Positions 5,971 to 12,031 of a DNA stretch of 12,031 bases are shown piece after piece; the first letter of the stretch is position 1, and every line of letters begins with the position of its first letter. The notes under the pieces are model-generated. The model saw only the letters and a list, made by a program, of their open reading frames with translations, was not told the DNA's origin and did no database searches. A program made the position numbers and the translations under genes. Source of the DNA: JBJXHB01 sp046160725 (GTDB taxonomy: Bacteria > Pseudomonadota > Gammaproteobacteria > Burkholderiales > Burkholderiaceae_C); assembly GCA_046160725.1 (NCBI GenBank), contig JBJXHB010000456.1, forward strand, positions 1 through 12,031. The letters are read 5' to 3'.

Positions 5971-7719
5971 ATGTCCTTGCCCATCTGGCGCGGCCGCATC
6001 GCCGCCTTGAGTCTGGCCGTGCTGCTGGCCGCCTGCGGCGGCGGCGGTGGTGGCGACAGCAACGAGACGCCGCAGGGCCAGCCGTCGGCGCCGGAGATGC
6101 CGGCCGACCGTGTGGCGGCATCGCGCTTCCTGTCGCAGTCGACCTTTGGCGCGACCGATGACCAGGTCAACCGCGTGATGAGCGTGGGCTACGGCGCCTG
6201 GATCGACGAGCAGATCGCCAAGCCACAGACCTCGCACCGCACCGAGTGGGAATCGGTGGACGCCGCCAACAAGGTCAACGACCCCAACAGTGGCGCCTGG
6301 CAGGACGACACCACCAACGCCTGGTGGAAGGCGGCGCTGACCGGCGACGACCAGCTGCGCCAGCGCGTGGCCTATGCGCTGAGCCAGATCTTCGTGATCT
6401 CGATGGTGGACAACGGCGTCGGCGACAACCCGCGCGGCGTGGCGGCCTATGTCGACATGCTCGGCACGCACGCCTTCGGCAACTACCGCACCCTGCTGGA
6501 GCAGGTGTCGCTGCACCCGCTGATGGGCACCTACCTGTCCCATATGCGCAACCAGAAGGCCGACGCCCGCACCGGCCGCGTGCCGGACGAGAACTACGCA
6601 CGGGAGGTGATGCAGCTGTTCTCGATCGGGCTGGTGGAGCTGAACGCCGACGGCACGCCGCGCCAGGCCAGCGGCCAGGCCGTCGACGCCTATGGGCAGA
6701 ACGACATCGCCGGCCTGGCCCGGGTGTTCACCGGCTGGAGCTGGTCCTGCCCGGACTGGCCGGACAACTCCTGCTTCTTCTGGGGGTCGGCCAACAACAG
6801 CAGCGACCCGGACCGCAGCTTCAAGTCCATGCTGGGCTATCCGCAGTACCACAGCACCGAGGCCAAGACCTTCCTGGGCAGCACCATCGCCGCGCAGACG
6901 CAGTCCGACCCGCGCGCCAGCCTCAAGGCGGCACTGGACACGCTGGCCGCGCATCCCAACGTCGGGCCGTTCATCGGCAAGCAGCTGATCCAGCGCCTGG
7001 TCACCAGCAACCCCAGCCCGGCCTATGTGCGGGCCGTGGCGGCGGCGTTCGACAACAACGGTGCCGGCGTCCGCGGCGACCTGGCCGCGGTGGTCAAGGC
7101 GATCCTGATGCACCCGGAGGCGCGCCAGGTTACCGACACCTCGGGCAAGCTGCGCGAGCCGGTGCTGCGCATGACGGCGTTGCTGCGGGCCTTCAAGTTC
7201 ACGTCCGACAGCGGGCGCTTCCGTGTCGGCAACACCGACAACCCGGCCAGCTCGCTCGGCCAGACGCCGCTGCGCTCGCCGTCGGTCTTCAATTTCTACC
7301 GGCCGGGCTATGTGCCGCCGGGCACCCAGGCCGCTGCCCGAGCGCTGGCCGCGCCGGAGATGCAGATCGTCCACGAGACCACCGCCGCGGGCACGGTCAA
7401 CTTCTTCCGCGACGTCATGAGCTCGGGCGCCGGCCAGTGGAACAACCAGACCAACCGGCGCGACCTGCAGCCGGACTTCGCGGCCGAACTGGCGGTGGCT
7501 GACCAGCCGGGCGTGCTGGTCGACCAGGTGGCATCCAAGCTGTTGACGACGGCCCTGCAGGCGGCGCTGAAGACCGAGATCCAGACCGCCGTCACCAGCA
7601 TCGCCATTCCGACCGCCAATGCGAACAACGCCAACCAGGTGGCGCAGGCCAAGCGCAACCGTGTCAACGCCGCCGTGCTGCTGATGCTGGTGTCGCCCGA
7701 GTTCAACGTGGTGCCCTGA
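5971..7719 (+). CDS. DUF1800 family lipoprotein
   Basis: The protein has 582 residues. ATG at 5971 is chosen over TTG at 5953 because GGGAG lies 8 bases upstream and the signal peptide then starts properly. Residues 1-22 are a lipoprotein signal ending in LLAAC with Cys22, followed by a six-glycine linker, so the mature protein should be lipid-anchored outside the cytoplasm. Family segments are RFLSQSTFG (52-60), RVAYALSQIF, NYAREVMQLFSIGLVELN (from 208), VFTGWSW, YHSTEAKTFLG, FIGKQLIQRLV, and TPLRSPSVFNFYRPGY (from about 432). DUF1800 proteins have no established activity. They are widespread in bacteria with many exported proteins and are usually encoded beside a DUF1501 gene, as here (33-bp gap, same strand). 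The pair probably forms one operon and may act together at the envelope or outside the cell; that is inference. Confidence 0.92.
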   Translation: MSLPIWRGRIAALSLAVLLAACGGGGGGDSNETPQGQPSAPEMPADRVAASRFLSQSTFGATDDQVNRVMSVGYGAWIDEQIAKPQTSHRTEWESVDAANKVNDPNSGAWQDDTTNAWWKAALTGDDQLRQRVAYALSQIFVISMVDNGVGDNPRGVAAYVDMLGTHAFGNYRTLLEQVSLHPLMGTYLSHMRNQKADARTGRVPDENYAREVMQLFSIGLVELNADGTPRQASGQAVDAYGQNDIAGLARVFTGWSWSCPDWPDNSCFFWGSANNSSDPDRSFKSMLGYPQYHSTEAKTFLGSTIAAQTQSDPRASLKAALDTLAAHPNVGPFIGKQLIQRLVTSNPSPAYVRAVAAAFDNNGAGVRGDLAAVVKAILMHPEARQVTDTSGKLREPVLRMTALLRAFKFTSDSGRFRVGNTDNPASSLGQTPLRSPSVFNFYRPGYVPPGTQAAARALAAPEMQIVHETTAAGTVNFFRDVMSSGAGQWNNQTNRRDLQPDFAAELAVADQPGVLVDQVASKLLTTALQAALKTEIQTAVTSIAIPTANANNANQVAQAKRNRVNAAVLLMLVSPEFNVVP

Positions 7720-7752
7720 GCGCTTGTTTAGCCCCGAATCGAGGAAAACCAC

Positions 7753-9309
7753 ATGACGTTCCGCTCCACTCCTTCTGCCATCGCCGGCCCGGCCACGCGC
7801 CGCCTGTTCCTGCAACGCGCCGGCGCCATGGGGGCCCTGACCGGCATCGCCGCGCCGACCGCGCTCAACCTGCTGGCCGCCGGCCACGCGGCGGCGCAGT
7901 CCGCGCCGGACTACAAGGCCATCGTGTGCCTGTTCCTGTTCGGCGGCAACGACACCTTCAACATGGTGCTGCCGACCGACAGCGGGTCCTGGGCCGCCTA
8001 CACCGCGACGCGCAACCAGGCGCCGTCGCCGATCGCGTTGCTGGCGCCGGGCATACCGCGCGGCGGCAATGGCGGCTCGCCCCAGGCGCTGGGCGGGGTG
8101 CTGCCGATCACGCCGCTGAATGCCCAGGGCCGCAGCTTCGCGCTGCACCCGACCATGGGCGCACTGCAGCAGCTGTTCAACGTCGACCGCCGCCTGGCCA
8201 TCGTCGCCAATGCCGGGCCGCTGGTGATGCCCACCACCAAGGCGCAGATGAACCAGGGCAGCCATCCCAAGCCGGCCAGCCTGTTCTCGCACAACGACCA
8301 GCAGAACACCTGGATGGCCCTTGGCCCGGAGGGCACCACCCGCGGCTGGGGCGGCCGCATGGCCGACCTGCTGGCGTCGCAGAACAGCCGGCCGGTGTTC
8401 ACCGCGGTTTCCGCGGCGGGCAATGCGGTGTGTCTGTCCGGCGAGACGGTGCGCCAGTACCAGGTCGGCTCCAACGGCGCGATCCGCATGGGTGCCGATG
8501 GCGGCGGGCGGCTCTACGGCTCCACCGAGGTGGCCAACGCGATGCAGCGCATCGTCGGTGCCAGCCGTGGCGGCCATGTCATGCAGGCCGACCTGGCGGC
8601 GGTGTCGCAACGCTCGATCGACGCCGAGAACGCCCTGCGCACGGCACTGAAGCCGGCCTCGGACCCGCTGTTCGGCACGCCGGCCACCAACTACAACGCC
8701 AACAACGACCCCAAGCTGCGCTTCACCAACCCGACCAACGGCCAGGCCACCTTCAACAGCCTGGCCCAGCAGCTGCAGATCGTGGCCCGGATGATCGACG
8801 CCAGCAGCAACAACGGCATCGGTGCCCGGCGCCAGGTGTTCTTCGTCAGCATGGGCGGCTTCGACACGCATGACAACCAGAACGACGGCCATGCCGGGCT
8901 GATGGCGCGGCTGGCCCATGCGCTGCAGTACTTCGACAGCACCCTGGGCGCGATGGGGGCACGCGACAAGGTGACCACCTTCACCGCCAGCGACTTCGGC
9001 CGCACCTTCACCAGCAACGGCGACGGCACGGACCACGGCTGGGGCGCGCACCATTTCGTGATGGGCGGCGCGGTGCGCGGCGGCGACCTGTACGGCCGCT
9101 TCCCGACCCTGGCCACAAAGAACGCCAACAACAACAACTTCGACGGCAGCCCGGACCAGCTCGGCAACGGCTCCCTGCTGCCCGCCACCTCGGTCGACCA
9201 GATCGGCGCCACGCTCGGCCGCTGGTTCGGCGTCAGCGATCAGTCGCTGCTGGACATCTTCCCGAACCTGGCGAACTTCTCGCAGCGCAACCTGGGGTTC
9301 ATGGCCTGA
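7753..9309 (+). CDS. DUF1501 family exported protein with Tat-type signal
   Basis: The protein has 518 residues. The start at 7753 is preceded by GAGG at 7741. The N-terminus has a twin-arginine motif (TRRLFLQRAG, Arg16-Arg17), a weakly hydrophobic core and a likely cut after AAA48, ahead of QSAPDY, so it is probably exported folded by the Tat system. Family segments are the opening strand IVCLFLFGGNDTFNMVLP, GFDTHDNQ (369-376) and DHGWGAHHFVMGG (427-439). Known relatives of DUF1501 belong to the alkaline phosphatase/sulfatase-like fold; the Asp/His residues at 371-374 and 427-434 are candidates for metal binding, but no activity is proven. The protein is encoded directly behind the DUF1800 lipoprotein. 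Its stop overlaps the end of the convergent glycosyltransferase gene by 11 bp. Confidence 0.93.
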   Translation: MTFRSTPSAIAGPATRRLFLQRAGAMGALTGIAAPTALNLLAAGHAAAQSAPDYKAIVCLFLFGGNDTFNMVLPTDSGSWAAYTATRNQAPSPIALLAPGIPRGGNGGSPQALGGVLPITPLNAQGRSFALHPTMGALQQLFNVDRRLAIVANAGPLVMPTTKAQMNQGSHPKPASLFSHNDQQNTWMALGPEGTTRGWGGRMADLLASQNSRPVFTAVSAAGNAVCLSGETVRQYQVGSNGAIRMGADGGGRLYGSTEVANAMQRIVGASRGGHVMQADLAAVSQRSIDAENALRTALKPASDPLFGTPATNYNANNDPKLRFTNPTNGQATFNSLAQQLQIVARMIDASSNNGIGARRQVFFVSMGGFDTHDNQNDGHAGLMARLAHALQYFDSTLGAMGARDKVTTFTASDFGRTFTSNGDGTDHGWGAHHFVMGGAVRGGDLYGRFPTLATKNANNNNFDGSPDQLGNGSLLPATSVDQIGATLGRWFGVSDQSLLDIFPNLANFSQRNLGFMA

Positions 9310-10537
9310 GCGGCGCGCGCAGCGGCCCGGCGTCGGCAAGGCGGTCGACCGCCGCCTCCATCACGGCGCGGCGCATCAGCAGGTCGAGCCGGTCCACGAC
9401 ATCGTCCCAGTCGCGCTGGCGGGCATCACGCCGCGCCTGCGCGCCCCAGGCCCGCCGCCGGTCGTCGCGCGCCATACGGGCGGCGGCCAGCTCGAAGGCC
9501 ATGCTGTCGCCGCAGGGCGCGAGCCAGCCATTGCGTCCGGTGACCACCATCTCGCCGGCCGCCGCGTGATCGAACGCCACCACCGGCAGGCCGCTGGCCA
9601 TGGCCTCGGGCACCACATTGCCAAAGGTTTCGGTCATGCTGGGAAAGAGGAACAGGTCCGCGCTTGCATAGTGCGTGGCCAGGTCGGCGCCGCTGCGCTG
9701 GCCGGCGAAGTGGGCTTGCGGCAAAAGGGCCTGCAAGGCGGCGCGCTGCGGGCCGTCGCCCACCAGCACCAGCCGCGACCGGGGTTGCCCGGCCAGCATG
9801 GCCGCCTGCGCGGCCACCAGGGCCTGCAGGTTCTTCTCCGGCGCCAGCCGGCCCACGTACAGCGCCACCACGTCGTCGTCGGCGGCGCCCCACTGCCGCC
9901 GCAGCGCCGTGCTGCGCAGCGCCGGGTCGAAGCGCTTCAGGTCGACGCCGCGGCTGACCACCTCCAGTCCGCTGAAGCCCGCTGCGGTCAGCTCGCGTGA
10001 CAGGGCCATGGTCGGCACGGTGGTGAAGGCGCAGCCGTTGTGGAAGCGCCGCAGCATCGACATGATCGGTCGCCGCAGCCAGCCGATGCCGTAGTGGGCG
10101 CTGTAGGCATGGAAGTTGGTGCGGAAGTCCGACGACACCGGCAGCGACAGGGCCCGCGCGGCACGCAGCGCAGACCAGCCCAGCGGGCCCTCGGTGGCGA
10201 TGTGGACCAGGTTCGGGCGGTCCTGTTGCCACAGACGGCGCAGGCGGCGGCCGGCCGGCAAGCCCATGCGCAGATCGGGATAGCGTGGAATCGGCAGCCC
10301 GGCCACCAGCACCTGCCGCAGGCGCGGCAGCGAGGCCGGCGCATCCGCGTCGCCCTGGCGCGGCCGCACCAGCGTGATGTCATGGCCGCGTCGATGCAGG
10401 CCGTCGACCATGCGGGCCAGGCTCAGCGCGACGCCGTTGATCTCGGGTGGCCAGGTCTCGGTCACCACCGTCAGGCGCAGGCCAGGGCGAGCCTGGGCTG
10501 CCCGGTGGTCGATGTCAGCGGCGGGCCATGCACTCAT
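9299..10537 (-). CDS. GT4-family glycosyltransferase
   Basis: With the ATG at 10537 the protein has 412 residues; a GTG at 10552 would add five. Neither has a clear ribosome-binding site. The N-terminal Rossmann domain begins LRLTVVTETWPPEINGVALSLARMVDGLHRRGHDI, the usual opening of GT4 retaining transferases. The C-terminal domain begins near YVGRLAPEKNLQALV and carries GDGPQ and the E-X7-E motif in ETFGNVVPEAMASG (Glu308 and Glu316 counted from the GTG start), which holds the nucleotide-sugar. It is cytoplasmic or membrane-associated. The closest known types are GDP-mannose-dependent alpha-mannosyltransferases and sulfolipid or glucuronosyl-lipid transferases, so a glycolipid product is plausible, but donor and acceptor cannot be read. 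It runs tail to tail into the DUF1501 gene and is divergent from the membrane protein at 10669. Confidence 0.9.
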   Translation of the reverse strand: MSAWPAADIDHRAAQARPGLRLTVVTETWPPEINGVALSLARMVDGLHRRGHDITLVRPRQGDADAPASLPRLRQVLVAGLPIPRYPDLRMGLPAGRRLRRLWQQDRPNLVHIATEGPLGWSALRAARALSLPVSSDFRTNFHAYSAHYGIGWLRRPIMSMLRRFHNGCAFTTVPTMALSRELTAAGFSGLEVVSRGVDLKRFDPALRSTALRRQWGAADDDVVALYVGRLAPEKNLQALVAAQAAMLAGQPRSRLVLVGDGPQRAALQALLPQAHFAGQRSGADLATHYASADLFLFPSMTETFGNVVPEAMASGLPVVAFDHAAAGEMVVTGRNGWLAPCGDSMAFELAAARMARDDRRRAWGAQARRDARQRDWDDVVDRLDLLMRRAVMEAAVDRLADAGPLRAPLRP

Positions 10538-10570
10538 GCGGGCATGGTGCACGGGCCATGCAACGGCTTC

Positions 10571-10586
10571 GTGACGGTTCCGTCAC
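10571..10586. promoter_or_regulatory. 16-bp palindrome in the divergent promoter region
   Basis: GTGACGG (10571-10577) and CCGTCAC (10580-10586) are exact reverse complements around TT. It lies between the divergent starts at 10537 and 10669, the expected place for an operator controlling one or both genes. No regulator gene is in the window. Confidence 0.45.
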
Positions 10587-10668
10587 CGGCCTTTCATCGA
10601 CGCCCGGCACCATCTCGAACCGCCGTGCGGCGGGTGCCGACGGCGCTCACCCTCGCAACGGAGACCCC

Positions 10669-11274
10669 ATGCAAAACTTCCTGAGGGCGCTGGATGAACA
10701 GCGCTGGGACGACCACCGCTACTACCACCACAGCCGCATCAACCAGAGCCTGCACCTGCTGAGCGCCATCTGTTTCGTGGTGGCCTATGGCCTGTTGTTC
10801 GTGGACCCGGCGGTGGCGGCGCTGCTGGCATGGGGTGTCTCCATGACCACGCGCCAGGCGGGCCACTTCTTCTTCGAGCCCAAGGGATACGACCGGATCA
10901 ACCAGGTCACCCACGCCCACAAGGAGGCCATCAAGGTCGGCTACAACCTGGCGCGCAAGGTGGTGCTGATGGGCCTGTGGGCGGCGACGCCCGTGCTGCT
11001 GTGGCTGCAGCCGTCGCTGTGGGGCCTGATCGTGCCGGCCGGCGGCGGCTGGTCCGGTTTCCTGCACGACCTGGGCCTGCTGTGGCTGGCCCTGGGCGTG
11101 GCCGGGCTGCTGTTCCGCATGCTGCAGCTGACCCTGACGCGGGATGCCTTCACGGCGCTGGTGTGGGGCGTGAAGATCATCACCGACCCGTTCCATGACA
11201 TCAAGCTGTACCACCGGGCGCCGCTGGCGCTGATGCGGGGCGAGTGGATCGACCCCGCGCCCGACCAGCGCTGA
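10669..11274 (+). CDS. Small integral membrane protein, DUF962/Mpo1-like His pattern
   Basis: The protein has 201 residues. ATG at 10669 is preceded by GGAG (10660-10663), 5 bases upstream. Membrane segments are likely at about 30-59 and in two later stretches (VVLMGLWAATPVLLWL and LGLLWLALGVAGLLF). The N-terminal part has YYHHSRINQSLH (His20, His21, Asn25, His29) and RQAGHFFFEPKG (Gln63, His66, Glu70). This resembles the HxxxNxxxH and GHxxFE blocks of the DUF962/Mpo1 family, whose yeast member is an Fe(II)-dependent dioxygenase acting on 2-hydroxy fatty acids. HAHKE (82-86) and FHDIKLYH near the C-terminus add more possible metal ligands. The match is by eye and the spacing is not identical, so the family is a suggestion. 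The gene is divergent from the glycosyltransferase; a lipid-related role for both is possible. Confidence 0.8.
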   Translation: MQNFLRALDEQRWDDHRYYHHSRINQSLHLLSAICFVVAYGLLFVDPAVAALLAWGVSMTTRQAGHFFFEPKGYDRINQVTHAHKEAIKVGYNLARKVVLMGLWAATPVLLWLQPSLWGLIVPAGGGWSGFLHDLGLLWLALGVAGLLFRMLQLTLTRDAFTALVWGVKIITDPFHDIKLYHRAPLALMRGEWIDPAPDQR

Positions 11275-11279
11275 GGCCC

Positions 11280-11306
11280 GGCGCCTGCGGGCCCCGCTCA
11301 GGCGCC
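11280..11306. terminator. Candidate bidirectional terminator hairpin
   Basis: GGCGCCTG (11280-11287) pairs with CAGGCGCC (11299-11306). It sits between the stop of the membrane-protein gene (11274) and the end of the convergent aminotransferase gene, overlapping the latter's last codons. There is no T-run, but its position between converging genes supports a terminator or transcription-buffer role. Confidence 0.45.
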
Positions 11307-12031
11307 GTGCACCAGCCGGCGCCAGGCGCTGCGCAGCGCGCGGCCGAGGATGCCGCGGCGGATGCCCCGGTCGGTCTGGCCCGGCGCCTGCCACCACCAG
11401 CCGTCGGCCTGCATCTGAAGGGCAGCAGCGACGAACCGGCCCGCCAGGTCCTCGAAGTCGCCATCGGTCCAGTTCAGGCCCAGGATCATGCGCCCGCTGC
11501 CGACCCAGCTCAAGGCCACACCATGCGCCCGCAGGTAGAACTGCAGCATCCAGTTGTAGCGCGAGCTGCCGGCGTAAAGCACGGTCCAGACCGATGCCAT
11601 GTGGGCCACCCGGGCCGGCACGCCGGCCTGGTCGAGCATGGCGTTGAGCTGCCGCGACCAGCGGTCGAATCGCTCATCCTGGCCGTCGTAGAGGGCCTGC
11701 ACCTCCGGGCGCTCCAGCCGCTCCAGGAAGGCGTGCATCGCACCCATCACGTAGGGGTGGGTGTTGAAGGTGCCGCGCGCAAAGCAGATGTCGGCCGGGT
11801 GGTCGTCCCGGTAGCGCCGCATCAGGGCCGCGCTGCCGCACAGCACGCCCACCGGCAGGCCGCCGCCCAGCGTCTTGCCATAGGTGACCATGTCGGCGCG
11901 AACGCCGAAGTACTCCTGGGCGCCACCAGGCGCCAGCCGGAAACCCATGAACACTTCGTCGAGAATCAGCACGATGCCGCGCGCGCTGCAGACCGTGCGC
12001 AAGCGCCGCAACCACTCGGCATAGGCATCGC
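11298..12031 (-). CDS. Class III PLP-dependent aminotransferase, glutamate-1-semialdehyde aminomutase-like (5' part beyond window)
   Basis: The visible 244 residues are the C-terminal half; the frame remains open to the right edge (DAYAEWLRRLR...), so the TTG at 12011 is not the start. ILDEVFMGFRLAPGGAQEYFG carries the Asp that binds the PLP ring nitrogen, and TYGKTLGGGLPVG carries the Lys that forms the Schiff base. This pairing and spacing are those of class III fold-type I enzymes. The LAPGGAQEYFGVRAD wording resembles the GSA-aminotransferase-type enzymes and domains found also in natural-product pathways. FARGTFNTHPYVMGAMHAFL is the next conserved block. The C-terminus ends in a basic tail (RRGILGRALRSAWRR). 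The reaction should be amino transfer or 1,2-amino shift in the cytoplasm; the substrate is unknown. It is convergent with the membrane-protein gene. Confidence 0.9.
   Translation of the reverse strand, partial: DAYAEWLRRLRTVCSARGIVLILDEVFMGFRLAPGGAQEYFGVRADMVTYGKTLGGGLPVGVLCGSAALMRRYRDDHPADICFARGTFNTHPYVMGAMHAFLERLERPEVQALYDGQDERFDRWSRQLNAMLDQAGVPARVAHMASVWTVLYAGSSRYNWMLQFYLRAHGVALSWVGSGRMILGLNWTDGDFEDLAGRFVAAALQMQADGWWWQAPGQTDRGIRRGILGRALRSAWRRLVHGA

Noticed and set aside
4542..6170. A 542-codon minus-strand frame over the Bug-protein gene
   Set aside because: Same cause: antisense shadow of a strongly GC3-biased gene, with no recognisable domain or start signal.
5824..9339. A 1171-codon stop-free frame on the minus strand, antisense to the DUF1800 and DUF1501 genes
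   Set aside because: Its product is His/Arg/Gln/Val/Gly-rich without domains, as expected opposite GC-rich genes. The plus-strand genes have clear family motifs and signals.
10447..10668. N-terminal extension of the small membrane protein
   Set aside because: It overlaps the divergent glycosyltransferase start and lacks sensible composition; ATG 10669 has a good ribosome-binding site.

Overview
The window is GC-rich DNA that looks chromosomal and beta-proteobacterial, most likely Burkholderiales. The evidence is the strong G/C third-position bias from about 3570 onward, a Bug-family (TctC-like) periplasmic binding protein of the type greatly expanded in Burkholderiales, and a lipoprotein and signal peptides of Gram-negative type. 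No rRNA, tRNA, CRISPR array or recognisable transposase was seen.

Region 1 (1-3262) looks accessory. It holds the 3' end of an unrecognised protein with a Thr/Pro-rich linker (2-373). Next comes about 550 bp without a convincing gene, containing a 230-bp imperfect palindrome (501-730) with a perfect 10-bp hairpin at its exact centre. A large repeat protein follows (926-3262): a beta-solenoid built of 49-residue units encoded with an exact 147-bp period, then a C-terminal region with two membrane segments. Its base use is visibly less GC-biased than the genes that follow.

Region 2 (3263-5810) starts with a repeat-rich intergenic stretch: 25-bp inverted arms, a GC palindrome and spaced GATCCCG copies. 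It continues with a probable two-gene operon, an MFS transporter (3571-4752) followed 20 bp later by a Bug-type solute-binding protein (4773-5747). GC hairpins follow the second gene.

Region 3 (5811-9309) is a two-gene unit: a DUF1800 lipoprotein (5971-7719) and a Tat-type exported DUF1501 protein (7753-9309). The two families commonly occur as neighbours and have no settled function.

Region 4 (9299-12031) contains a minus-strand GT4 glycosyltransferase that overlaps the DUF1501 stop tail to tail. A divergent small membrane protein with a DUF962/Mpo1-like His/Asn pattern follows (10669-11274). Last is the C-terminal part of a class III PLP aminotransferase on the minus strand, running off the right edge. 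A 16-bp palindrome lies between the divergent glycosyltransferase and membrane-protein genes, and a GC hairpin lies between the membrane protein and the aminotransferase.

No complete new defence or mobile system is evident. The least explained items are the 230-bp palindromic element, the 14-coil solenoid membrane protein, the repeat block before the MFS gene, and the DUF1800/DUF1501 exported pair.
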